Source: Desulfobulbaceae bacterium (GTDB lineage: Bacteria; Desulfobacterota; Desulfobulbia; Desulfobulbales; Desulfobulbaceae). Taken from it: DNA of 5,635 bases. Of this stretch, positions 1 through 5,469 are shown one piece after another. Within the stretch, counting starts at the first letter, position 1. Every line of letters begins with the position of its first letter. The notes under the pieces are model-generated. The model had not been told where the DNA came from and ran no database searches. It worked only from the letters and a program-made list of their open reading frames with translations. Made by a program: the position numbers and the translations under genes. Location: contig SKJK01000226.1 in the NCBI GenBank assembly GCA_007121995.1, forward strand, positions 1-5,635. The letters run 5' to 3'.

Positions 1-2
1 AG

Positions 3-539
3 GCTTGTAGCCACGCTCTGAGGATTGCAGCAACCAGAAATAAGCTTGGTCAGATTGCTGAGCTTGCTGATAATGGATGGCTAATTCAAACTGTGCTTGT
101 GGATCCCTCGGCGGAGCGATCGATTCTGCGCTCAATGGAGCAATACGGTCAGTTATCGCCAGTGGTGGTCTGTCGTCTCGAAGCGGGTTGCGATGAGTTG
201 CTGGACGGGTTCAAACGCCTGAACGCGGCCCGCAGTCTTTCCCTGGAGGCCTTGACGGTTCGTCGTTTGTCCGCCGGACCTCGGGCCTGCAAGGCAGCGA
301 TGCTGCACTTGAACCGAGTGGGGCGGAACATCAGTTCGATGGAAGAAGCCCTGGTGATCCATTCACTGTACCATGAGGACGGGCTCAGCCAAGTGGAAAT
401 CGCCGGGCTGCTCGGTCGCCATAAGAGCTGGGTCAGTCGGCGGGTGGCGCTGATTGCCCGTCTCAGTGATGGGGTGCAGGAGCGCATCCGTCTGGGGCTG
501 CTGCCGGCCAGCCTCGGCACGGTGCTGGCGCGGTTGTAG
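3..539 (+). CDS. ParB/Spo0J-like protein, 5' partial, ended by an in-frame amber codon
   Basis: The frame is open from the window edge to the TAG at 537-539 (178 codons visible), so the true start lies upstream; the GTG at 93 is only an internal candidate. Counting from that GTG, residues 11-60 match the ParB N-terminal domain: GQLSPVVV, then LLDGFKRLNAARSL in the place of the usual DGERR box, then LTVRRL. Residues 98-124 form a clear ParB/KorB-type HTH (LSQVEIAGLLGRHKSWVSRR). ParB-like proteins bind DNA near centromere sites, but here the gene runs straight into an IstA-like fragment. That suggests an accessory gene of an IS21-like element rather than chromosome partition; this is inference. 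The TAG lies where a CAG (Gln) codon would give a continuous LQRRNQQQ segment, so a single C-to-T nonsense change is the simplest reading. The truncated product would keep the ParB box and HTH. Confidence 0.75.
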   Translation, partial: ACSHALRIAATRNKLGQIAELADNGWLIQTVLVDPSAERSILRSMEQYGQLSPVVVCRLEAGCDELLDGFKRLNAARSLSLEALTVRRLSAGPRACKAAMLHLNRVGRNISSMEEALVIHSLYHEDGLSQVEIAGLLGRHKSWVSRRVALIARLSDGVQERIRLGLLPASLGTVLARL

Positions 540-924
540 CGCCGCAACCAGCAGCAGGTCCTTGATGCTATTGTCAACCATCACCTCACCTGGCGGGAAA
601 CCCGCAAGATGGTCACCGCAGTGCTCAATGCGCCCCAATCCATCGCCCTGATCCTGCGTGATCCGCGCGCTTTCAGCGGCAAGCCCGAAGGGGTCCAGCT
701 CTCTCCTGCCGATGAGCAAGGTCTCGGCCCGGAGGCAAAGTCCCTGCTGCGGGTCTTGCTCGGGTACGAAAGGACCTGCCTGGAGACGGCCCTGAACCTG
801 TCCAGTATCACCCTTGGCAGATGGGAAGAGAACGAAGCAGGCAAACTGCGCCTGGCCTGCGGCACAGTCCTGGCAGCCCTTGCCTTGGTCGAGCAGGAGT
901 TGCACATCATCATGGGAGGTGGAG

Positions 925-1065
925 ATGGAGTTTCTGCACAACCGGGAAGGTTGGTCGATCCGGGGCTTGGCCAGATATTTTACCATCAGTCGCAACACGG
1001 TCCGGCAGATCCTGCGCAAGCACGAGGCCCGGCGAGACCAAGGATACGATCCCGTTGTCGCTTGA
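925..1065 (+). pseudogene. IS21/IstA-like transposase, N-terminal fragment (HTH only)
   Basis: A 46-codon reading frame begins at an ATG with a GGGAGGTGG purine-rich site just upstream. It starts MEFLHNREGWSIRGLARYF and continues through TISRNTVRQILRKHEARR, a classic N-terminal HTH of IS21-family IstA transposases, which normally run to about 400-500 residues with an rve/DDE core. Everything after DPVVA is missing. A TGA occurs at 1063-1065 and the inverted end of the neighbouring transposon begins 12 bp later, at 1077. The ParB-like frame runs into this gene, so the two were probably co-transcribed in one element. The missing catalytic part is not found on the far side of the inserted transposon. 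A short stand-alone HTH protein is possible but less likely. Confidence 0.7.
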
Positions 1066-1076
1066 GCCCGTTCTCG

Positions 1077-1092
1077 ATAAATGATGGACAAC
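1077..1092 (+). repeat. Left terminal inverted repeat of the transposon
   Basis: ATAAATGATGGACAAC at the left boundary pairs with the inverted copy at 4433-4448; the first 12 bases are identical. It sits 12 bp after the stop of the truncated IstA-like fragment. Confidence 0.65.
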
Positions 1093-1118
1093 TTTCCAGG
1101 TAAAACGATGTCCATCAT
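1081..1118. repeat. 10-bp inverted repeat at the left transposon end (second transposase-site candidate)
   Basis: ATGATGGACA at 1081-1090 is repeated as its exact reverse complement TGTCCATCAT at 1109-1118, with an 18-bp spacer. The motif is the core of the terminal repeat, so the pair may be two transposase binding sites in opposite orientation. A hairpin in RNA is the alternative reading. Confidence 0.5.
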
Positions 1119-1135
1119 GCAGGAGCAGACCGTAG

Positions 1136-1167
1136 CGGGGCTCTGCCCCGGACCCCGAGGTTTTTTT
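1136..1167 (+). terminator. Possible Rho-independent terminator reading into the left end
   Basis: A short GC stem CGGGGC-TCT-GCCCCG (1136-1150), or an alternative pairing of CGGGG with CCCCG at 1153-1157, is followed by seven T at 1161-1167. With the second pairing the T tract starts 3 nt after the stem. It would block transcription from the ParB/IstA side from entering the transposon. The two foldings compete, so this is moderate support only. Confidence 0.4.
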
Positions 1168-1208
1168 AAGGCATGAGGGCTACGAATTGACAAGCAGGCT
1201 GCGAACAC

Positions 1209-1237
1209 AAAGAAAATGGGGAGTCCGAAGACTCCCC
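1209..1237 (-). terminator. UUCG-capped terminator of the transposon operon
   Basis: On the - strand GGGGAGTC-TTCG-GACTCCCC (1237-1218) forms a perfect 8-bp stem with the extra-stable C(UUCG)G tetraloop, followed by ATTTTCTTT. It lies about 120 bp downstream of the ATPase stop codon, the right place to end the three-gene transcript before the left terminus. The U tract is interrupted, so efficiency is uncertain. Confidence 0.6.
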
Positions 1238-1360
1238 TTAGTCGACGATCAATTCGCCGCCCATCCGGCTATCCCTTGGCGGGTTGCTCCTCAGCAGAGC
1301 CCACCTCCGTTTCACCGAATCTCTTGTGATCCATTCCGGTCAATGCCGGTTTTTTATCCA

Positions 1361-2212
1361 TTATGCCGGCTGCCTGTTCAGCGTTTTGCGTTTACGCCCA
1401 AGCGGCTGTCTGGAAAAGACCTCCAAAAACATTTTTTCATTGAGCTGGGCTACCTCATCCCGCGCCCCTTTTGCCAGCAGTTCAGCGGCCATGTTATTGA
1501 GAATGCGAAGGTTGCCCGCGGAATGATCGACTAATGTTTCCATCAGCTCAGCGCTCATCAAGTGGGGTGCGCCCGCCTGGGTGAGACTGTAGTCCAGATA
1601 GTCGAGCAGGATATGCCGGTCATAGGGTTCAAAGGCCAGCCGGAGCTTGATCCTGCTGCCGAGTGAGACCAGGGCTTCCGAGCGAAAGCGTTCCGGCAGG
1701 CGCATATCGCCGCAAAGCACAGTGGTCAGCAGACACTGTGAATCGAAGTTGGCACTACCGAGCAGTCGCAATTCGTTGAGACAGTTGGTCATCATTTCCT
1801 GGCCTTCGTCGACCAATAGTATCGGCTTGAAGAGAGTTGATTTCGTATGCTGTAGCCAGCGTTCTCGCAGTGCCTTGAAGCCTCCATAGCGGTTCGCCGG
1901 TGTCAGATTCACCCCAAAGATGTCTCCCATTTCCCGGTAAAAATCGCCAAGACTGCTCTGCGGCCGTTCCATTACGCCGACCACGACATTTTCCAGCCGG
2001 CGAAGCCGATGGGTCATAATCTGCAGACACTTCGATTTGCCGAGCCCCGGTTCGCCGCTGATCAGGGCAAAGCCACCTTCCATGACCAGGTTTTCGACCC
2101 GAAAGAAAAAAGATTCCGTGGCGGGCGGCAACCATAACGAGTCGACCGGTACATCGGCCAGGAAGGGATTCCATTTCAAACCGAACAGGGCGAGAAGTTG
2201 CTTGTTGTTCAT
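1361..2212 (-). CDS. TniB/ExeA-like AAA+ transposition ATPase
   Basis: A 283-residue protein of the ExeA/TniB/IstB-like AAA+ class, the regulatory ATPase that forms filaments on target DNA and recruits or activates the DDE transposase. The N terminus LFGLKWNPF is the ExeA-type entry motif. The Walker A motif is GEPGLGKS (residues 53-60) and the Walker B motif ILLVDEGQ (131-138, D135/E136). LLTTVLCGD (161-169) sits at the sensor-1 strand, and LGSRIKLRLAFEP (184-196) is the conserved arginine-rich segment before the lid domain. DHSAGNLRILNN (229-240) is sensor-2-like. The basic tail GRKRKTLNR (272-280) may contact DNA. The start is fixed by a strong AGGAGGG site 5 nt upstream that overlaps the stop codon of the transposase gene, so the two genes are translationally coupled. 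Length is normal for TniB-type proteins and no defect is visible. Which subfamily (TniB, TnsC-like or IstB-like) cannot be settled without alignment. Confidence 0.85.
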   Translation of the reverse strand: MNNKQLLALFGLKWNPFLADVPVDSLWLPPATESFFFRVENLVMEGGFALISGEPGLGKSKCLQIMTHRLRRLENVVVGVMERPQSSLGDFYREMGDIFGVNLTPANRYGGFKALRERWLQHTKSTLFKPILLVDEGQEMMTNCLNELRLLGSANFDSQCLLTTVLCGDMRLPERFRSEALVSLGSRIKLRLAFEPYDRHILLDYLDYSLTQAGAPHLMSAELMETLVDHSAGNLRILNNMAAELLAKGARDEVAQLNEKMFLEVFSRQPLGRKRKTLNRQPA

Positions 2213-2217
2213 AACCG

Positions 2218-2226
2218 CCCTCCTTA
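2218..2226 (-). promoter_or_regulatory. Ribosome binding site overlapping the transposase stop codon
   Basis: On the - strand TAAGGAGGG combines the stop codon of the DDE transposase (TAA) with the Shine-Dalgarno site of the ATPase, 5 nt before its ATG. This couples synthesis of the two transposition proteins. Confidence 0.75.
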
Positions 2227-3645
2227 TTGCTCATCTTTGGGGAGATAGGCGGCCGGCAGGCCGGTCGCGGCATAGGTGTTAAGAATCCTGCGCAGCAACG
2301 GAGGGATCGGTTCTTCCGGAACAGCCGGCAGTATCGTCTGCTCCACTGGCGCCAGGGTACGACGTTGCCCTTTACTGTTCTTTGTTTTGTCCAGAGGGAA
2401 GATGGTGGCCAGCAGGTTGCCTGTTCGCTCATCAACAAGATACACACAGCTGAGATCCCAGGTGCGAAAGCGGACGGAGAGGCGATCGATGTGACGGAAC
2501 CTGGCAGGGACCTCGAAACGAACACCACCGACCTGCAACGTGCCATCGCTCCGGCGTTGTTTTCTGGTTTCCCGAGCAGTAAAGGCCAGACGCAGCAGGT
2601 CATTGTCCGGGCAGGGTCGGGAGACCTCCTGACCTTGCAACAGCCGTGTGAGTGGCGTTGTTCTGAGTTCCTCATGGCGCGATCGGTTGTATTCTATCTC
2701 CACCCAGGCCTGGGTGCTTTGGTTGAGAAATTGCAAGGTAAGCGGTTTGACCGCGGTGAGCATGGCCATCATCCGTCCTTCCAGTTGCCCCCAGAAGGCC
2801 TCTTGTTTACCATTTTGATAAGCGCTGTATGGCAGGGTGGTCTCGTGTTCGATCCCCAATTGGGCCAAGCCGTTTCTGGTCTCCCGGGCGAGCATGGCAC
2901 TCCCGTTATCAGTCATCAGGCTGCGGGGTAATCCCCGCTTCTGGAAGGCCTGGCTCAGGCCATGGATGAGGGATTCCGCGGTTTCATCGAGATACCACTG
3001 GATATGGCAGCAAAGCCGGGAACAATCATCGATGACACAGAAGACCCTGGGGCTGTGGTAGTTCCCCTTGGCATCGACAATCCGCCGGCTGCCGACATGA
3101 AAATCCAGATGCCAGAGGCCGTGGACATACTCTGCTTCATAGCTTCGGACTTCACGTTGCGCAAGGCGGGCGGCGGCCTGCCGCTGACCGGCTGTCTTTG
3201 GCAGGCGTTTCTTGAGCCAGCCCCGTTCCTTCATTCTCCGGCGGACAGTGGAATACGAAGGTGCATCACCTAATTCAGGTCGTTCCGTCACCAATGCCGT
3301 CAGGTTATCGGCATGCAACATATAGCTCCAGTGGGGATAGCTGGCATATTGCTGACCGAGGGCCACCACCAGTTGCGCACTCATGGCTTTGGCCTCGCCG
3401 AGGTCCGAACGGACCTTGCGACTCAATGCGGCAACCGGGTCCGCGGCATGCAAGGCCCGGTAATACCAGCGCTCGATGGTCGAGGCCCCAAAGGTGACCC
3501 ATTTGTCCTCAGAGGGATGACGATAACAACGGCTGGCCAACAACTCGATTTCCTCACCCAGTTTACCCGGCTCAGGCGGTCTGGCCAGCAGACCACCGAT
3601 AATAGAAAATCGGAGTTGGCCCCAATCGGTGATGGTTTTGTTCAT
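2224..3645 (-). CDS. DDE (rve/TniA/Mu-like) transposase
   Basis: A 473-residue transposase that would cut and join the element ends to target DNA. The RNase H-like core shows WHLDFH (D181), LMTDNGSAM (D246) and NGKQEAFWG (E282). D246 and E282 are separated by exactly 35 residues, the D-D-35-E pattern of retroviral-integrase-like transposases. CVIDDCSR (203-210) is the usual strand before the second Asp. The N-terminal 150 residues carry HTH-like helices (TFGASTIERWYYRAL, 51-65; SYSTVRRRMKERGW, 130-143) for end binding. Residues 365-415 (LQVGGVRFEVPARF...) resemble the Mu C-type beta-barrel of TniA/IstA proteins. I chose the ATG at 3645 because GGAG lies 7 nt upstream. The frame is open for another 103 codons, but that stretch overlaps the preceding gene and is not protein-like. 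All catalytic residues are intact. Confidence 0.9.
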   Translation of the reverse strand: MNKTITDWGQLRFSIIGGLLARPPEPGKLGEEIELLASRCYRHPSEDKWVTFGASTIERWYYRALHAADPVAALSRKVRSDLGEAKAMSAQLVVALGQQYASYPHWSYMLHADNLTALVTERPELGDAPSYSTVRRRMKERGWLKKRLPKTAGQRQAAARLAQREVRSYEAEYVHGLWHLDFHVGSRRIVDAKGNYHSPRVFCVIDDCSRLCCHIQWYLDETAESLIHGLSQAFQKRGLPRSLMTDNGSAMLARETRNGLAQLGIEHETTLPYSAYQNGKQEAFWGQLEGRMMAMLTAVKPLTLQFLNQSTQAWVEIEYNRSRHEELRTTPLTRLLQGQEVSRPCPDNDLLRLAFTARETRKQRRSDGTLQVGGVRFEVPARFRHIDRLSVRFRTWDLSCVYLVDERTGNLLATIFPLDKTKNSKGQRRTLAPVEQTILPAVPEEPIPPLLRRILNTYAATGLPAAYLPKDEQ

Positions 3646-3754
3646 GACATGGCTCCTGACGTGACATGTTGACCGTATTTTCCTGGAGCCCAGGTCATAT
3701 CCCACTCTGCCCATCCTGCCTATTCCCCATCTTTTGCGCGGCCGTATTCCTCCC
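3646..3754. promoter_or_regulatory. Spacer between HTH gene and transposase, with repeated TGACATG
   Basis: A 109-bp gap between two genes on the same strand. It holds TGACATG twice as direct repeats (3645-3651 and 3662-3668, 17 bp apart, flanking the transposase RBS) and a CCTGG-AGC-CCAGG palindrome at 3682-3694. These could be an operator for the upstream HTH protein or control transposase translation; this is inference. No clear -35/-10 pair was recognised. Confidence 0.3.
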
Positions 3755-4321
3755 TCACCTTGCCTGGCCTGCAGCCAGAAATTGAAGACAGGCGACCAGT
3801 CCTGCAGAGGAGTCGGTACTGTGATCAAGAAAAGAATCGACCAGAAGCCCCGGCAGTCCATGGTCGCCAATGGCCGCATGAACGCGTCCCCGTATTCGTT
3901 GCCATGATGCGGAAACTGGAAATACGCTCCGAAAATACTGGAGCCAGCGGACAATGGTGGCGCGGGAAATGGAAAACATCCGCATCAGGCGGTTGATACT
4001 GACCCCCGTTGTTCTCCTTTGCCGCAGGGTCAGGGCCACCAGAATGACAGCCTGCCAGTACACCTTGCGTCCCAGAAAAAGACAGGAGGGAGGCAGGACT
4101 CGTCGCCTGCACTCTTCCCTGCCGCAACACAGGCTGAACCGCTTCTGATATTCTTCCGGAAGATCCTTCGGGCCACCTCGGGGTTTTCGGAGATAGGGGG
4201 CGTAATACAGAGGCCCCTGGCAATAAGGGCAACCGGCTTGCCGACATGTCTCGGCTAAATCCTGGTCGATTCGGAAGAGAACTTGAAAAAAACTGACGTT
4301 GCGAAGAAGATCTGGTAGCAT
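3755..4321 (-). CDS. Cys-rich (zinc-ribbon-like) HTH protein, first gene of the transposon
   Basis: A 188-residue protein whose family I do not recognise with certainty. Residues 31-34 are CPYC, followed after about 30 residues by LCCGREEC (C65, C66, C71) and C80, a likely zinc-binding module of CxxC...CxxxxC form. GRKVYWQAVILVALTLRQRR (84-103) is a hydrophobic helix with a basic end. Residues 107-130 (GVSINRLMRMFSISRATIVR, then WLQYF) form a good helix-turn-helix. The layout, zinc ribbon then HTH, recalls the N-terminal modules of transposases such as IS1 InsA, and functionally a TniQ/TnsD-type accessory protein, but I see no TniQ signature. It is the first gene of the operon. Roles to consider are target selection, end binding or repression. 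The ATG at 4321 has only AGGA three nt upstream, which is close, so the start is less sure than the frame. No truncation is evident. Confidence 0.7.
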   Translation of the reverse strand: MLPDLLRNVSFFQVLFRIDQDLAETCRQAGCPYCQGPLYYAPYLRKPRGGPKDLPEEYQKRFSLCCGREECRRRVLPPSCLFLGRKVYWQAVILVALTLRQRRTTGVSINRLMRMFSISRATIVRWLQYFRSVFPVSASWQRIRGRVHAAIGDHGLPGLLVDSFLDHSTDSSAGLVACLQFLAAGQAR

Positions 4322-4349
4322 TGTTCCTGCCCGTTGTAGAGGTTAGGGC

Positions 4350-4396
4350 AGGAGCCCCCTGTGAAAATATCAGCCACGATACTTGAGGGGGCTCCT
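4350..4396. repeat. 11-bp perfect inverted repeat in the right-end leader
   Basis: AGGAGCCCCCT (4350-4360) and AGGGGGCTCCT (4386-4396) are exact reverse complements separated by 25 bp. They lie between the right terminal repeat and the first gene, starting 29 bp upstream of its ATG. Neither strand has a proper T tract after it, so it is more likely an operator or an RNA structure that shields the operon from read-in transcription than a terminator. Confidence 0.5.
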
Positions 4397-4432
4397 TTAC
4401 CATCCCGCAAATATCTTGCACATTCTTCACAG

Positions 4433-4448
4433 ATTATCCATCATTTAT
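4433..4448 (-). repeat. Right terminal inverted repeat of the transposon
   Basis: Read on the - strand this is ATAAATGATGGATAAT, matching the left end at 12 consecutive bases and again at AA further in. The toxin-like reading frame starts at the outer edge of this repeat, about 4450. Confidence 0.65.
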
Positions 4449-4675
4449 ACTGATCAGGCTCACGGAGGACAAAAAAGCAAGAGGGAATGACATCCGTGTT
4501 GCGGAATCTGGTTGGCCGATCGGCATGCCTCCATGCCGTGCCATTAAAGGCCACAAAGGTCTGTGGGAAATTCGTGCCAACCTATCAGGAGGAAGGAAAG
4601 CACGTGTGTTTTTCTGTTCTCATGAAGGAAACATGGTGCTTTTGCACGGTTTCATAAAGAAAAGCTATCCTGTTC

Positions 4676-4690
4676 GCGGGCATGGCCCGC
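4676..4690. repeat. Small GC palindrome at the end of the toxin homology
   Basis: GCGGGC-ATG-GCCCGC is a perfect 6-bp inverted repeat with a 3-nt loop. It sits exactly where the toxin-like protein similarity ends, so it may mark a rearrangement point or simply be a small hairpin. Confidence 0.3.
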
Positions 4691-4710
4691 TCCTTCTGCA
4701 AACCCGCCGG

Positions 4711-4755
4711 GAAAAAAGAAGACCCCGGCACTGGGGTGGGACCAGTGCCGGGGTC
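4711..4755 (-). terminator. Strong Rho-independent terminator of uspA
   Basis: GACCCCGGCACTGG (4721-4734) and CCAGTGCCGGGGTC (4742-4755) form a perfect 14-bp stem with a 7-nt loop. Read on the - strand it is followed by TTCTTTTTTC, and it begins 22 bp after the stop codon of the UspA-like gene. There is no T tract on the + side, so it acts mainly on the leftward transcript. Confidence 0.9.
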
Positions 4756-4777
4756 AGGTATTATGCGCCGTTATTGA

Positions 4778-5278
4778 TTATATTGGCAGGATTTTTTCCA
4801 TGATCGGGGTATCTATCTTATAGCCCCGCTCGCCTTTATAGGGGTTGAAGACCAGGGTCGGGCAGTGGGCCCGCTTGATGACCCGCTCGGCGACGCTGCC
4901 GAGAAACACTTTTTCGATCCCCTGGGCGCCGTGGGTGGCCATCACGACCATTCCTTCATCCTTATTTGAGGTATAATCAACAATGGTGTCGGCTACATTG
5001 CCGGCCAGCACCTCGCCGCTGCAGTCGGGGCAAACAGGCTTGATTTTATCGAGTAAGGCCGTCATTTTTTTGTCGGCAACATCGCGGAGTTCCTTTTCAA
5101 TATCGGAAAATGTGACGGGATTGTACTCGGAATAGGCGTAATGGACCACTTCCTCGATCACATGGATAAAGGTGACTTTTGCTCCAAGCTTGCCGGCAAT
5201 GTTGACTGCAAAATTAGCCAGGTCGTCGGTGTGCTGGTAAAAATCCACTGGGACGATAATCTGTTGAATGTCTTGCAT
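4778..5278 (-). CDS. Universal stress protein, UspA family
   Basis: A 166-residue single-domain Usp, a cytoplasmic alpha/beta nucleotide-binding protein linked to survival under starvation, respiratory or oxidative stress. The first strand is IIVPVDF with the nucleotide-contacting Asp12. The ATP-binding signature G-x2-G-x9-G-S/T appears as ATHG-x9-GS (residues 114-128), with Ala for the first Gly; the C-terminal strand is CPTLVFNP (139-146). CPDC (83-86) in the variable middle region is unusual and could be a metal or redox site; that is inference. Size matches the ATP-binding (MJ0577/UspFG-like) branch. The ATG at 5278 is chosen because AAGGAGG lies 6 nt upstream, so the 57 further in-frame codons are rejected. 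The gene is monocistronic, with its own terminator. It is intact and apparently unrelated to the transposon. Confidence 0.9.
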   Translation of the reverse strand: MQDIQQIIVPVDFYQHTDDLANFAVNIAGKLGAKVTFIHVIEEVVHYAYSEYNPVTFSDIEKELRDVADKKMTALLDKIKPVCPDCSGEVLAGNVADTIVDYTSNKDEGMVVMATHGAQGIEKVFLGSVAERVIKRAHCPTLVFNPYKGERGYKIDTPIMEKILPI

Positions 5279-5284
5279 GGCGCG

Positions 5285-5292
5285 CCTCCTTT
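5285..5292 (-). promoter_or_regulatory. Strong Shine-Dalgarno site of the UspA-like gene
   Basis: AAAGGAGG on the - strand, 6 nt before the ATG at 5278. It decides the start against a longer open frame reaching 5449. Confidence 0.85.
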
Positions 5293-5310
5293 TAAACATT
5301 GATAGTAGTA

Positions 5311-5401
5311 GACACCAACCGGGTGTCAGGTACATGGCGTATATGCCATGAGTACACAATGAGCGAGTGTCCATCCTGTGCATGATCACTCCATGGCACA
5401 G
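5311..5401. promoter_or_regulatory. Palindrome cluster in the uspA upstream region
   Basis: Three short inverted repeats lie within 91 bp: GACACC-N5-GGTGTC (5311-5327), CATGGC-N6-GCCATG (5333-5350) and CTGTGC-N14-GCACAG (5376-5401). They may be operators for different regulators or hairpins in a long 5' leader of the UspA mRNA. I could not place a convincing sigma-70 or sigma-54 promoter. Confidence 0.4.
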
Positions 5402-5469
5402 AAACCCTTCGTACAGGTTGAAAATACGGTACTGTAACCAAATTAGCAATAGAGGTTAATTAAACATAA

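Larger units (their letters stand above)
540..1103 (+). pseudogene. C-terminal remainder of the ParB-like gene after the amber stop
   Basis: The frame of the upstream ParB-like gene continues without another stop from 540 to the stop at 1101-1103. Its first part reads as real protein: RRNQQQVLDAIVNHHLTWRE, then MVTAVLNAP, consistent with the helical region that follows the HTH in ParB relatives. A Leu/Ala-rich helical stretch follows to about position 915. Beyond about 924 the frame overlaps the IstA-like fragment in another frame and turns Pro/Arg-rich, so the homologous part probably ends near 915-925 and the rest is read-through. An ATG at 609 could restart translation, but no good ribosome site precedes it. 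I treat this as the broken 3' half of one gene. Amber read-through cannot be excluded from sequence alone. Confidence 0.6.
1119..1360. other. Non-coding left-end region of the transposon
   Basis: About 240 bp between the left terminal repeats and the ATPase stop. It holds the two terminator-like hairpins described separately and a CCGG-TCAATG-CCGG-T6 element near 1335-1356 that is too short to call. No convincing reading frame or RNA gene was seen on either strand. Confidence 0.5.
1077..4448 (-). mobile_element. Three-gene DDE/AAA+ transposon (Tn552/Tn7-Mu-like group), about 3.37 kb
   Basis: The element is bounded by ATAAATGATGGA at 1077-1088 and its reverse complement at 4437-4448. After the first 12 identical bases the ends read CAAC (left) and TAAT (right), so similarity extends to about 15 of 16. 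Inside lie three genes on the - strand: a Cys-rich/HTH protein, a DDE transposase and a TniB/ExeA-like ATPase. This gene set is typical of replicative or copy-in transposons related to Tn552, Tn5053 and Mu. Taking TG...CA at 1082 and 4443 as the true termini would fit that superfamily, but the ATAAA outside them is inverted rather than directly repeated, so no target duplication is visible at either boundary. I see no resolvase, TnsA-like nuclease or cargo. The exact termini are uncertain by a few bases. Confidence 0.7.
4450..4803 (+). pseudogene. HigB/RelE-like toxin gene, 5'-truncated at the transposon end
   Basis: The frame contains the hallmarks of phage-derived Gp49/HigB-type RelE-superfamily toxins, which are ribosome-dependent mRNA endonucleases. 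From the junction it reads LTEDKKAR, then GWPIGMPPCRAIKG, GLWEIR, ARVFFC and MVLLHGFIKKS; this covers most of a normal toxin of about 100-115 residues. The first 15-20 residues and the start codon are absent because the transposon's right end begins at the same place, and the frame upstream lies in the transposon end and has no ATG. After FIKKSYPV the expected C-terminal helix is missing: the sequence enters a GCGGGC-ATG-GCCCGC palindrome and then the uspA terminator. No HigA-like antitoxin follows. An internal ATG at 4525 would give 92 codons but would omit part of the fold. I regard the gene as dead. Confidence 0.65.

Noticed and set aside
363..1208. A 281-codon open frame on the - strand opposite the ParB-like gene
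   Set aside because: Composition and lack of any recognisable domain mark it as a shadow of the + strand coding sequence; it also crosses the transposon end.
1335..1356. CCGG hairpin with six T as a + strand terminator
   Set aside because: The stem is only 4-5 bp and no gene on the + strand would use it.
2227..2931. A 234-codon + strand frame opposite the transposase
   Set aside because: It is antisense to the catalytic core and has no independent support.
3646..3954. A 103-codon in-frame extension upstream of the DDE transposase
   Set aside because: It overlaps the HTH gene in another frame, lacks family features, and the ATG at 3645 has a good RBS.
3755..4448. CRISPR-associated transposon or TniQ homologue
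   Set aside because: No CRISPR-like repeats or Cas genes occur, and the small protein shows no TniQ signature; the gene order alone is not enough.
5279..5449. A 57-codon N-terminal extension of the UspA-like protein
   Set aside because: Usp proteins begin right before the IIVPVDF strand, and a near-perfect RBS precedes the ATG at 5278.
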